Source: a bacterium
GTDB taxonomy: Bacteria; Verrucomicrobiota; Verrucomicrobiia; Limisphaerales; UBA8199
Length of the DNA stretch: 41,108 bases
Assembly: GCA_021784555.1 (NCBI GenBank)
Contig: JAJYHY010000024.1
Coordinates: 1-41,108 of the forward strand
Reading direction: 5' to 3'
The notes under the pieces are model-generated. The model searched no databases. It was given only the letters and a program-made list of their open reading frames with translations, and was not told the DNA's origin. The stretch's first letter is position 1. Each line of letters opens with the position of its first letter. This document shows, one piece after another, positions 16,207 through 24,693 of this stretch. The position numbers and the translations under genes were made by a program.

Positions 16207-16310
16207 GTGTCGGGCACGGAAGGCGCCGGGGTCAGTCCCGCACCTTTTTCCGCCACTTCCTTTCCTTCACCGCGGAAAAAGTGAGGACTGACCCCGCGCC
16301 TGACCGACAC
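16207..16310. repeat. REP/RAYT-type imperfect palindrome
   Basis: Two arms of about 40-46 nt face each other. The left arm starts at GTGTCGG 16207 and the right arm ends at CCGACAC 16310. Both hold GGGGTCAGTCC (or its complement) and a TTTTTCCGC block next to a short loop near 16253-16271. The arms differ by small indels. Elements of this look, with GGGGTCAGTCC near a TTTTTCC block, are often moved by REP-associated Y1 transposases (recalled). No transposase gene is present here. It sits between the Uma2 and DUF4058 genes. Confidence 0.6.
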
Positions 16311-16347
16311 TTTTAGTCCCACCCCAAAACCGCTCGCCAACGGGGTT

Positions 16348-17163
16348 TCACGAGGCGATTGGCGTCCACAACCCGCTTTGGCGGAGCCGTTGGCCGGCCC
16401 AGGTAGCGTCTTCAGGCGCGAGCGGCGGGTCGAGTGGGAGGCGGTAATCCAGCAGGTGGTAGCGCCCACGCTCGTGACATTGGTCGATCAAGGGCTGCAG
16501 CTCGCAAACCACGTCGGCATCCGTCGGGCGCAAAGGAATGCCGACATTGGGCAGCTTGTCCCGCAACCGAATCGGATATACCTCGTGCTCTCCGGGCCGG
16601 GAGGCTCGAAAGACGCACACCCCGTAACAGGCCGCCGCCTGCCGAAGGACACTCTGGACAGCCTGTGGAAGGAGCCACGCCCCGCGCCGCACCAGGTCGA
16701 TCTCCACCACGCTGGCGCCGCCTATAAAGGCCCGGCGCTTTGCCAGATAGCGGTCGCGGTCGGTGGATTCGAGCTTGTTGCTGGGGCTGAGCAACTCGAT
16801 GACCGTGATGAGCCGGCCCGCCACGTCGCGAATCTCAAGCCAGCGCTCAATTTCGTCATCCCCAAGGACGCGGATCGGTTGCGTTGCCACCGGGGCTGAG
16901 GGTGGCGGGGGCGCCGTTGCGGGGGCGGCATCCTTTAGCTCCCAAGGCTCGCGAATCTGCACATCCGGACGGTAGGTGGCGGGTTTTTCGCCCACGCTAA
17001 CGGCGATCGTGTCTTCTTCAGCCCCGATAATGAGGTCCGGCGGCAGGCGCTCTTGCAGGGCGTCACTCAGATAGGTGATTAATCGCGTGTGCGCATCGCG
17101 CCATCGCCGCTCGAAAAACGGATTCATGCCCGGAAAAGGGTTGCGCGGATTCCTCGTTGTCAT
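16348..17163 (-). CDS. DUF4058 family protein
   Basis: With the ATG at 17163 the 271-residue product begins MTTRNPRNPFPGMNPFFE, the PFPGM opening of DUF4058. A WRDAHTRLITYLSDALQERLPP segment follows, then RPDVQIRE and VIELLSPSNK, which resemble the acidic centre of restriction-endonuclease-like folds. The middle region is Ala/Pro-rich. DUF4058 proteins often neighbour Uma2 proteins, as here, and their function is unknown. No signal peptide or membrane helix is visible. An in-frame start at 17199 adds only an Arg-rich tail. Confidence 0.85.
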   Translation of the reverse strand: MTTRNPRNPFPGMNPFFERRWRDAHTRLITYLSDALQERLPPDLIIGAEEDTIAVSVGEKPATYRPDVQIREPWELKDAAPATAPPPPSAPVATQPIRVLGDDEIERWLEIRDVAGRLITVIELLSPSNKLESTDRDRYLAKRRAFIGGASVVEIDLVRRGAWLLPQAVQSVLRQAAACYGVCVFRASRPGEHEVYPIRLRDKLPNVGIPLRPTDADVVCELQPLIDQCHERGRYHLLDYRLPLDPPLAPEDATWAGQRLRQSGLWTPIAS

Positions 17164-17490
17164 GCGGCACACCCTAACACGCGCGCGGGTCGGCGGCAAC
17201 GATCTCGAGGAGCTATCCCGCCTTCAAGAGCGATTGACATGGTGGCCGTGTCAGCTATAAATCTAAAACTGCCCTGAGGCTTCAAATGCCCCGCTCCGCG
17301 CCGGCTCGTTCGAAGGATTAGGCGGGGCGGAGAGGGCGCTGGTCCGAGTTGAGGGGATTGTCGGGCGTCGGGCGTGGTGGCTTTGACGACCAACAGTCCC
17401 GCAAGTGCAGTGCGAACTATGAAAACTATATTCTGTGACAATCGACGGAACGTCGGAACTTCTCACGCAACCCCCCGCGATACGAAGGGA
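17164..17490. other. Divergent intergenic region with a promoter
   Basis: This region separates the DUF4058 and oxidoreductase starts. Apart from the promoter listed at 17234-17261 I see no gene or strong repeat. If that promoter drives the oxidoreductase, the leader is about 220 nt. Confidence 0.5.
17234..17261 (+). promoter_or_regulatory. Sigma-70-type promoter upstream of the oxidoreductase
   Basis: TTGACA (17234-17239) and TATAAA (17256-17261) are separated by 16 nt and face the Gfo/Idh/MocA gene. Both boxes are close to consensus. The distance to the chosen start is long, so a leader or an unseen short ORF is possible. Confidence 0.45.
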
Positions 17491-18969
17491 ATGACTCGCC
17501 GGGCCTTTCTCAAGACTTCAGTAGCGGGGAGCCTGGCTCTGGGACTGCCCGCAGTTGCCTTCGGCGGTTCACCCAATGAGACCGTCCGCCTGGCGATGAT
17601 AGGTTTGGGGGATACCAAGGCGGTCGGCGGCGTTGGGGGACGGGGGCATCAGCTTATTCCGCACGCACGGGCCGTGCCCGGCGTGAAGATTGTGGGGTTG
17701 TGCGACGTGGACCCCTCGTTCATCGCCCGGGAGGCGCGAGCGTTCGAGAATCGCGGGGAAAAGGTGACGGCCTGGACGGACCTCCGGCGCGTGCTGGACG
17801 ACAAGGCCATCGACGCCGTGGTGGTCGCCACGCCCAACCACTGGCACGCACTGGCAACTGTCTGGGCCTGCCAGGCCGGCAAGGATGTGTACGTGGAGAA
17901 GCCTTTTTCCTATGACATTTGGGAGGGCCGGCAAGCGGTGGCCGCCGCCCGCAAATACAACCGCATGGTGCAAGTGGGGATGCAGAACCGCTCCAGCGAG
18001 CTGATTCCGTCCATTATGGAAGGGGTTCGCCGTCTCGGGCCCATCCGCTACGTTCACGCGCTGGTGTATCGGCCGCGCCAGAGCATAGGCCGAGTGACGG
18101 CTCCCACGCCAATTCCCGCCAGGGTGAACTACGACCTCTGGTGCGGGCCCGCGCACAAGGGGCCGCTGATGCGCAAGCAATTGAATTACGAATGGCATTG
18201 GTTTTGGGACACCGGCAATGGGGAAATGGGCAACAACGGCATCCACATCGTTGACCTTTGCCGGTGGATGATGGGGCAGGAGTATCCGGCGCCGCGGGCG
18301 CTCAGCATCGGGGGCCGCTTTGCCTGGGACGATTGCGGACAAACGCCCAACACGCAGATCGCGTTGTTCGATTATCGGCCGGCGCCTATGATCTGTGAGA
18401 TTCGCAACGTGGAGACCTCCTCCAGCTCAGACGGCATTGGGAAGTACCGCAACCTTCAAGGCGGCATGATTATTGACTGCGAAGGGGGTTGGTTCGAGGG
18501 CGACGCTACTGGCGGAACGTTTTTTGACAAGCAAGGCAAGCAGATTACCGCGATCAAACCCAGCTATTTCGGGGATGCCGAGGCGCTGGTGACGCGGCAT
18601 ATAGCCAACTTCATTGAGGCGGTGCGCAGCCGCAAGAGGGACACTCTGCATGCCGAAGCGCTCATCGGCTATCGCTCAGTAATCTGCTGCCATGAGGCCA
18701 ACACGTCGCATCGTCTCGGGCGCCAAGAGCCGCCGGAATCGATTGCCGAATCCATTCGGGCCAGCAGCGAATTAGCGGACGCGTTCGAGCGCTGCCGCGG
18801 CTATCTTCGCGAAAACGGGGTGGACTTAAGCGCCACTCTCGCGACCTTGGGTCCCTGGCTGACCTTCGACCCCCAGCAGGAGCGTTTCACCGGGGATTTC
18901 GCCGAAAAAGCCAATGCCTTGGCGCGCCGCCATTACCGGGCGCCGTATGTGATGCCTGAGATCGTCTGA
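17491..18969 (+). CDS. Tat-exported Gfo/Idh/MocA oxidoreductase
   Basis: The ATG at 17491 gives MTRRAFLKTSVAGSLALGLPAVAFGG, a twin-arginine signal; an in-frame ATG at 17419 would add 24 residues. The N-terminal Rossmann fold shows VRLAMIGLGDTKAVGGVGGRGH, VGLCDVDPSFI and AVVVATPNHWHA. EKPFSYDIWEGRQAVAAARK carries the conserved Lys of the family. The C-terminal domain is larger than in inositol dehydrogenase. Members with Tat signals are very numerous in verrucomicrobia and planctomycetes and are thought to act on sugars or cyclitols in the periplasm. The substrate is not known. A membrane protein gene follows 17 nt later. Confidence 0.88.
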   Translation: MTRRAFLKTSVAGSLALGLPAVAFGGSPNETVRLAMIGLGDTKAVGGVGGRGHQLIPHARAVPGVKIVGLCDVDPSFIAREARAFENRGEKVTAWTDLRRVLDDKAIDAVVVATPNHWHALATVWACQAGKDVYVEKPFSYDIWEGRQAVAAARKYNRMVQVGMQNRSSELIPSIMEGVRRLGPIRYVHALVYRPRQSIGRVTAPTPIPARVNYDLWCGPAHKGPLMRKQLNYEWHWFWDTGNGEMGNNGIHIVDLCRWMMGQEYPAPRALSIGGRFAWDDCGQTPNTQIALFDYRPAPMICEIRNVETSSSSDGIGKYRNLQGGMIIDCEGGWFEGDATGGTFFDKQGKQITAIKPSYFGDAEALVTRHIANFIEAVRSRKRDTLHAEALIGYRSVICCHEANTSHRLGRQEPPESIAESIRASSELADAFERCRGYLRENGVDLSATLATLGPWLTFDPQQERFTGDFAEKANALARRHYRAPYVMPEIV

Positions 18970-18986
18970 GGAGAGATTCCGATCTG

Positions 18987-19778
18987 ATGCATTCTCCGCC
19001 GGCAAACCATCTCGAAAAGAGACCGGATTCCGCTCCGGGTTTGGCGCGCCGTGCCGGGTTTCAGCGGTTTTTCGTGCTGGGCCTGTTGTTGATCGTATGT
19101 GTGGTTTCAGGCCTGTTGCTGCTGGCCACGTGGCGCAATCCCGCGCGGCGCGCGGTGATCGCCATGGCTTGGGGTTTAATCCTGTTCTGGATCATCGGAT
19201 GCGGGTTTACTCTATGGCGTTGGAAGGAGCTTTGGTTTCGGCTTGCCGCGCGGGTCCCTCTGCCATGGTTTCTGAAATTCGTGCTCGGATGTGTCCTCCT
19301 GGCGATGCTCGAAGAGGCGGTTACCACGTCAATGACCAACTGCGCGCCGTTGTTTGGGGTTAAGATCGGTCAGGCGTATATCACCGCTTCCACCAACTAC
19401 TTGGACGTTATCCTGTACCACAGCGTCGTGGTGTTCGTGCCGATGTTCATCGGCTGGGCCGTCCTGCTCAAGTACTGGCGGTTTTCGCCGTTCGAGGTTT
19501 TCCTGCTTTGGGGCATTACCGGGACATTCCTCGAGTTCGCCTACTCGGGCTGCCATGGCCTGCCCAATTTTCCTTTTTGGATCCTGGTTTACGGTCCAAT
19601 GGTTTGGCTTCCGGCATATTTTCCAGATCCGGAGCGTCCGGCTCGAACTCCCAAGTGGTGGTGCTATCCGGCGGCAATCATCCTCCCCCCGCTGTTCCTG
19701 CCGCTGGACGTGGCGCTCGCTCCCTGGCTCTGGCTGGCAGGCAAGCACCCGAACATCCACTTTCCACCCATCTCCTGA
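18987..19778 (+). CDS. Polytopic membrane protein of unknown function
   Basis: The 263-residue protein has a polar N-terminal 25 residues and then about six or seven hydrophobic segments. They include FFVLGLLLIVCVVSGLLLL, AVIAMAWGLILFWIIG, FLKFVLGCVLLAML, VVVFVPMFIGWAVLL, FEVFLLWGITGTFLEFA and PAAIILPPLFLPLDVALA. A charged LEEAVTTSMTN stretch after the third helix could be a functional site, since an EE motif beside a helix recalls CPBP-type proteases, but the other CPBP motifs are not evident. It follows the oxidoreductase by 17 nt and is probably co-transcribed with it. I do not recognise the family. Confidence 0.75.
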   Translation: MHSPPANHLEKRPDSAPGLARRAGFQRFFVLGLLLIVCVVSGLLLLATWRNPARRAVIAMAWGLILFWIIGCGFTLWRWKELWFRLAARVPLPWFLKFVLGCVLLAMLEEAVTTSMTNCAPLFGVKIGQAYITASTNYLDVILYHSVVVFVPMFIGWAVLLKYWRFSPFEVFLLWGITGTFLEFAYSGCHGLPNFPFWILVYGPMVWLPAYFPDPERPARTPKWWCYPAAIILPPLFLPLDVALAPWLWLAGKHPNIHFPPIS

Positions 19779-19879
19779 ATTCGTTGCCAGCGCCAAAGCC
19801 ACCGCAACCGCAGGCAGACCAGAATCAAGGCCTCTTTGCTCTTCCATGCTCCAGCCTGTTCAGCTAAACTCGCCCCTGA

Positions 19880-22585
19880 ATGCAACGGCCACTGCTTCTT
19901 GTGGCAATGTTTTACGCGAGCGGCGTGCTGCTTGGAAACTGGCTTCAGGCCCCGCTGGCCCTCTTGTTCACGGTTTCGCTGGGGCTGGCCGTGGGGGCGA
20001 TTTGCTGGAATCGGGCCCGGCCCTGGCTGTTGGCGCTGTTGCTTGTTCTGACTGGTTGGACAAACCTCGAATGCCGCACCGTTCCGGTCTCGCCCTATGA
20101 CCTGCGCCTCCTGGCCAGACAACCGGCGCAGATCGTCACCGTGCGCGGTATTCTCCGCGGCACTCCCGAACGGCGGGCCTCCCTGGCCGGGCAGGATGAA
20201 CGGACACGGACGCTCGCCCGGCTTGAGGTTGTCCAGTGGCGCCGCCAGGGGTCCGGTTGGCAGCCGGCTCGCGGACGAATCCTGGTGAGCACTCCTGGGG
20301 ACCTCAGCGAGAATCTCTTTTCAGGCCAGCGCGTGCAGGTCGATGGTGTTTTGGCGCCTCCTCCCGGCCCGTTGGCGGAGGGCCTTTTTGATTACCGCGC
20401 CTACTTGCGCCAGCACGGCATCTACTTCGAGCTCAAAACCGGCTCCTCCAATGATTGGCGCCTCCTCCCGCCCCGAGCCGTCCGCCCGTTCACCGACCGC
20501 TTGGTTTCCTGGGCACAGGCAACCCTGGCCCGCGGTCTGCCCCGGCACGACGAACCGTTCCGTTTGCTCTTGTCGATGACGCTGGGATGGCGGGCGGGGG
20601 TCACCCAGGAGATCTACGAACCGTTTATGCGTTCGGGAACGATGCATATCTTTGCCATTAGCGGTTTGCACATCGCCTTCATCGCCGGAATCCTGGTCGC
20701 CCTCTTGCGTGTTCTGCGCATTCCTCGCGCCGGATGCGGCTGGGTGGTCATTCCATTCCTTTGGTGTTACACGGCCGCGACCGGGTGGCAGCCCTCAGCC
20801 ATCCGCTCCACCATCATGATGAGTGTCATCATCGGCGGCTGGGCATTGCGCCGTCCCAGCAACCTTCTCAATTCTCTGTCTGCGGCGGCGTTTCTCATCC
20901 TGCTCTGGGAGCCGCGCCAGATGTTCGGCGCCAGTTTTCAGCTCTCGTTTCTTGTGGTGCTGAGCATCGCGCTCCTGCTGCCGCCCATCGAGCGTGTGCG
21001 CGACCGCCTGCTTCAATTCGATCCGTTGCTGCCGGCGGAGTGTATTCCCCGGTGGCGGCACCAGATGCAAACCGCGCTTCGGCGGTTGAGCGTCTCTGCG
21101 GCGACCTCGCTGGCGGCATGGTTAGGCTCGATGCCGTTGATAGCCTGCTATTTTCATCTTCTCAGCCCGGTCACGCTCATGGCCAACCTGGTCATCCTCC
21201 CATTGAGCAGTTTGGCCCTGGCATCCGCCATGGGCAGCCTGCTGTGCGGCCCCTGGCTGCCGGGTGTGAGCGTGCTGTTCAACCACAGCGCCTGGTTTTG
21301 GATGGCATGCATGGTGCGCCTGAGCCAATGGGCGACGCTGCTGCCGTCCGCGTTTCTGTATGTGCGCCGCCCGTCGGTTCTGCTCTTCATCGTCTATTAC
21401 GGCCTTCTGTTGGGCATTCTCAGCGGCTGGTTCCGTGTTCAGGCGCGCCGGCGCTGGGGGCTGGCACTGCTGGGGTGCGCGATGGCCTGTTATGCCTGGC
21501 AGTGGCAAATTGCGCGGCGGACCGCCACTCTTACCGCCATTCCTTTGAACGGCGGCCTATGCGTACACTTCCATGGCCCGTCCTTCGGACCGGACCTGCT
21601 CGTCGATACCGGAAACGCCCGGTCCGCCGGCCTGGTTACCAAGCCTTTCTTGCGCGCGCAGGGCCTAAACCATCTGCCGCGCCTGGTGCTGACCCATGGC
21701 GATGTCCGCCATATCGGCGGCGCCGGATTGATAGCAGACTTGTTCTCCGCCAGGCAAATCTGCGTCAGCCCGCTCCGGTTTCGCTCCGCGGCTTACCGGC
21801 GCTGCATTGCGGCCTTCGACCGCTCGCCGCGAAAAGTCCATCGGCTGGCTCAAGGCGAGCGGTTCGGCCCCTGGACGGTATTGCACCCGGGCGCGGGAGC
21901 CAGGTTCTCCCGGGCTGATGACGGCGCCCTGGTCCTTGTGGGCGCGTTTTATGGGCGCCGCGTGCTGCTGCTTTCGGACCTGGGCCGGGCCGGGCAGGAG
22001 GCGCTCCTGCAGAGCGGTGAGAACCTCCGTTCAGACATCGTTATCACGGGGCTGCCGGCGAAGGGCGAGGCGCTATGCGATGGCCTGCTCGATGCCATCC
22101 GGCCTCGCCTCATTGTTGTGTGCGACTCGGAGTTTCCAGCCTGGGAGCGGGCCAGCACGCAATTGCGCCGCCGTCTGGAACGGCGGAAGGTTCCGCTCAT
22201 CTTCACCCGGTCGGCAGGGGCCGTGACGATCGAGTTTCGTGCCTCCGGCTGGCATCTGAGGAGTGCGGCGGGCACTTTACTGGGAACTGGGGACCGAATT
22301 GGTGTTGGAGCCGTCGTCATAGACGACAAACTCACCCGTGTTCTTGACGATCGTGGCGGTTACGAAAATCAGGAGGTATCGCGGCGTGTCAATCTCTGTC
22401 CGGCGCCGGAAGAAGGGCCCCAGGTAAGGAATGGAGCCGAGCACCGGCACCGACTCAACGTAGGTCGAACGCTCCCGCTCCAGCACCCCGCCCATAACCA
22501 CCGTCTGGCCGGATTCGACGACCACGCGCGTAGCCAGACTGTCCGTCTGATACTGCGGCAAGTTGATGTCGAAGGTGTTCTGTAA
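19880..22585 (+). CDS. comEC: ComEC/Rec2 family DNA-uptake channel
   Basis: ComEC forms the inner-membrane channel for single-stranded DNA during transformation. Residues 1-60 are hydrophobic, and a soluble DUF4131-like region follows to about 200. The competence domain starts at SMTLGWRAGVTQEIYEPFMRSGTMHIFAISGLHIAFIAG and spans many helices. The C-terminal metallo-beta-lactamase-like domain shows LLVDTGNARSAG and LTHGDVRHIGG. The usual DxDH in that motif reads DVRH, so one metal ligand seems changed. The homologous part ends near 22280, but the frame stays open to 22585 and overlaps the convergent secretin gene by 309 bp. The last 100 residues are therefore probably not a native domain. Confidence 0.88.
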   Translation: MQRPLLLVAMFYASGVLLGNWLQAPLALLFTVSLGLAVGAICWNRARPWLLALLLVLTGWTNLECRTVPVSPYDLRLLARQPAQIVTVRGILRGTPERRASLAGQDERTRTLARLEVVQWRRQGSGWQPARGRILVSTPGDLSENLFSGQRVQVDGVLAPPPGPLAEGLFDYRAYLRQHGIYFELKTGSSNDWRLLPPRAVRPFTDRLVSWAQATLARGLPRHDEPFRLLLSMTLGWRAGVTQEIYEPFMRSGTMHIFAISGLHIAFIAGILVALLRVLRIPRAGCGWVVIPFLWCYTAATGWQPSAIRSTIMMSVIIGGWALRRPSNLLNSLSAAAFLILLWEPRQMFGASFQLSFLVVLSIALLLPPIERVRDRLLQFDPLLPAECIPRWRHQMQTALRRLSVSAATSLAAWLGSMPLIACYFHLLSPVTLMANLVILPLSSLALASAMGSLLCGPWLPGVSVLFNHSAWFWMACMVRLSQWATLLPSAFLYVRRPSVLLFIVYYGLLLGILSGWFRVQARRRWGLALLGCAMACYAWQWQIARRTATLTAIPLNGGLCVHFHGPSFGPDLLVDTGNARSAGLVTKPFLRAQGLNHLPRLVLTHGDVRHIGGAGLIADLFSARQICVSPLRFRSAAYRRCIAAFDRSPRKVHRLAQGERFGPWTVLHPGAGARFSRADDGALVLVGAFYGRRVLLLSDLGRAGQEALLQSGENLRSDIVITGLPAKGEALCDGLLDAIRPRLIVVCDSEFPAWERASTQLRRRLERRKVPLIFTRSAGAVTIEFRASGWHLRSAAGTLLGTGDRIGVGAVVIDDKLTRVLDDRGGYENQEVSRRVNLCPAPEEGPQVRNGAEHRHRLNVGRTLPLQHPAHNHRLAGFDDHARSQTVRLILRQVDVEGVL

Positions 22586-24328
22586 CTTGCCGCTCGAGTC
22601 ATAGTCGGCCAGGGTGGCGTAGCGGACCAGTTCCACGTCGGAGTTGACCTCAGGATTAAGGGCCAGGAGAATGCTCCGGCCATCGCCGCTGATGCTGGCC
22701 AGCACATTGAGCGTCACCCCGGCGTTGATTTGGGTCGGAGTGCCTTGGGGAACAAAGGAGGAGGACTGGTAGTACGCCTGTGCTTGGTTCATGACCTGGT
22801 ACTGTTGGTAATAGAATTGCACCTTGCCGTCAGAAATAGTCGCGGGCCGGTTGTTGAGCACCGTCAACCGCGGTTCGCTCAAGGTCTGGCTCTCGCCGCT
22901 CTGCTCCAGGGCGCTGATGGTCGCGCTCAACTCGTCGGCGCCGAGCACGTGAGGGAAGAACTTCTGGATGCCGATGCCCAGCGAAGGAACCACCGCGGGA
23001 GACACCATTCCCGTAAAGTCCTGGGGGATGCGAACCGCGCCGTTCTGCCGGTCGGTCTCCCACAACACCCCCAATTGCATGAAGGCCGGCTTGGAAATCG
23101 TCACAAACCGCGCCGAGATGAGCACCTGCTGAATGGGCTGATCGAATTCCTGAATAATCCGCGCCAGCAAATCCAACTGCTCCGGCGTGCCCCGCGCCAC
23201 CACCAGGTTGTGCTCGTAATCAATCGTCCAGGTCGTGTTCGAAGCCGCAAAAAACTGCTCAATCGCCTGCTCCAACGCCGGCTTGTCCGGCGCTTCGTCG
23301 TTCACGAACCTCTTGTAATTGGCCGTGTCCGTCTCCGTATGCACGTTGCCCTGGGTGGTGAAGGTCTTGACGACCTGGTCGGCCCCAAACTCCGCCGGCA
23401 GCACAAACCCCTTGCGCAGCCGGAAAAAACGCGTTTCCTGCATCAGTCTCTTGGGGTCCTTGCCGTCGGTCACCCACACCAATTCATTGCCCACCTGAAA
23501 CTGCAAGTCGTAGTTGCGCGAGACGTACTTCAGAAACTCCCCCAGCTTGACGTGGTCCAGGTTGATGGTCAGCACCTGCTTGAGGGCCGGCAGCGACTTG
23601 TCGGCCACAATATTGATCCCGCTCGAATGGCTCAACTGCACCAGCACCGTCCCCAGCGGGACGTTGTCCAGGTGGATGGAAACTTCCTTGTCCAGCAGCT
23701 TGGACATCGGGCCAGGGGCCGTCTCCAGGTCAAAGAGCGGCCCCTGCTCGTGGAGGGTCTTGCCGTAGCTCTCGGGAATGTAGCGGGAATTCTCGATGCG
23801 GGAGACCGTGTCCCGCACGTCCTTGCGCGGGGGCAGACCCCGATCCTTCTGCTCGGTCAGCAGGCTCTTGAGGGTGGGATTGAAGACGGAGTTCTTGGCA
23901 TCGACCTGCCGGATCTTGTTTTCGAGGTTCTGCTGCCGGACCCGTTTGCCCTCTCGCGCTATCCAGCTTTGGACCCGCTGGACAACCGGATCAACGGGTG
24001 TATTAGAGCGGGCCGCATCCGCCTCGGCTTGAAGGTAGAGGGCGTCGGCGTTGGTTTGGGCTTCCTCCCATCGGCCCTGGTTGGCCAGGCGGATAATCGC
24101 CTCAATCTGCGGGTCATATTCCTTGCTGTACTTTACGATCGGCGGCGGCTTGGACGTGGCTGCCGTCCGGGCCGCCGGCTTGGGCGTGGCCATCGGCTTC
24201 GGCGCCTGGCAGGCCGAAAGGAGAATCAGGCTCGCCATCATGCCGGCCTTGAAGATGCCGCGGGAGGGCAAACAGCGGATTGCTTTCACACGGGAATCTT
24301 TGACTGAATACCGGCGAGACCCGTTCAT
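22277..24328 (-). CDS. Secretin-family outer-membrane lipoprotein (GspD/PilQ-like)
   Basis: The 683-residue product has a lipobox LILLSAC with Cys40, preceded by a long n-region; starts at 24289 (GTG) or 24241 (ATG) would shorten it. A helical region (70-140) precedes an STN/N0-like domain near 215-275 (VSIHLDNVPLGTVLVQLSHSSGINIVAD). An N1-like ring follows (LVVARGTPEQLDLLARIIQEFDQPIQQV). The C-terminal secretin domain has LSEPRLTVLNNRPATI, VVVESGQTVVMGGVLE and VPVLGSIPYLGPFFRRR. Secretins form the outer-membrane pore for type II secretion or type IV pili. PilB and the prepilin in this window could be partners, though they are not adjacent. Confidence 0.88.
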   Translation of the reverse strand: MNGSRRYSVKDSRVKAIRCLPSRGIFKAGMMASLILLSACQAPKPMATPKPAARTAATSKPPPIVKYSKEYDPQIEAIIRLANQGRWEEAQTNADALYLQAEADAARSNTPVDPVVQRVQSWIAREGKRVRQQNLENKIRQVDAKNSVFNPTLKSLLTEQKDRGLPPRKDVRDTVSRIENSRYIPESYGKTLHEQGPLFDLETAPGPMSKLLDKEVSIHLDNVPLGTVLVQLSHSSGINIVADKSLPALKQVLTINLDHVKLGEFLKYVSRNYDLQFQVGNELVWVTDGKDPKRLMQETRFFRLRKGFVLPAEFGADQVVKTFTTQGNVHTETDTANYKRFVNDEAPDKPALEQAIEQFFAASNTTWTIDYEHNLVVARGTPEQLDLLARIIQEFDQPIQQVLISARFVTISKPAFMQLGVLWETDRQNGAVRIPQDFTGMVSPAVVPSLGIGIQKFFPHVLGADELSATISALEQSGESQTLSEPRLTVLNNRPATISDGKVQFYYQQYQVMNQAQAYYQSSSFVPQGTPTQINAGVTLNVLASISGDGRSILLALNPEVNSDVELVRYATLADYDSSGKLQNTFDINLPQYQTDSLATRVVVESGQTVVMGGVLERERSTYVESVPVLGSIPYLGPFFRRRTEIDTPRYLLIFVTATIVKNTGEFVVYDDGSNTNSVPSSQ

Positions 24329-24693
24329 GTTTCAGAGGCGGAAAGAGGCGGGCGCGGGTGAAGCGCCGCCGCTTTGACGGCCATCGGCGCAACGCCGACA
24401 ATTCTGCTTCTGTTTTCCGCACATAGGACAATTATCCTGGGAGATCTCAGCGAGAAAAGAAAGGAAAATTTCCGACAGAAACTCCGGGGGGCGCACGACA
24501 GAATTCTTCGTAGCGCAGTCCTCGTGAACTTCATCCGATTCGTTCACCCTGGAGGATATAGATTGTCCTTGTGGTCGCTCGCGACGCTAACCATAGCCTG
24601 TCGTGGTCAGAGACGCCATCCGAGCGATTTATAAAAAAGTGAACCTTTTGTCCGGTCGGCGGTATTAAGAGACAAATCGGTCCACAAATCGAG
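24329..24693. other. Intergenic region upstream of the sigma-factor operon
   Basis: This region separates the divergent secretin gene and the sigma operon. The ECF-type promoter at 24641-24667 is the only signal I support. The first 180 bases hold no open gene or clear hairpin. Confidence 0.5.
24641..24667 (+). promoter_or_regulatory. Candidate ECF sigma-factor promoter
   Basis: GAACCTTTTG begins at 24641 and CGGTATTA at 24660, the spacing and composition of ECF promoters (AAC motif in the -35, CGTnnTA-like -10). It lies about 30 nt upstream of an operon that encodes an ECF sigma factor, so positive autoregulation is a reasonable inference. Confidence 0.45.

Noticed and set aside
20734-21918. 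394-codon + strand frame inside comEC
   Set aside because: It is an alternative frame of comEC with Arg/Pro/Ala-rich composition and no motif; comEC homology covers the whole stretch.
22730-24307. Open frame of 525 codons on the + strand
   Set aside because: It is fully antisense to the secretin gene, is rich in Arg, His, Leu and Gly as mirror frames are in GC-rich DNA, and has no motif.
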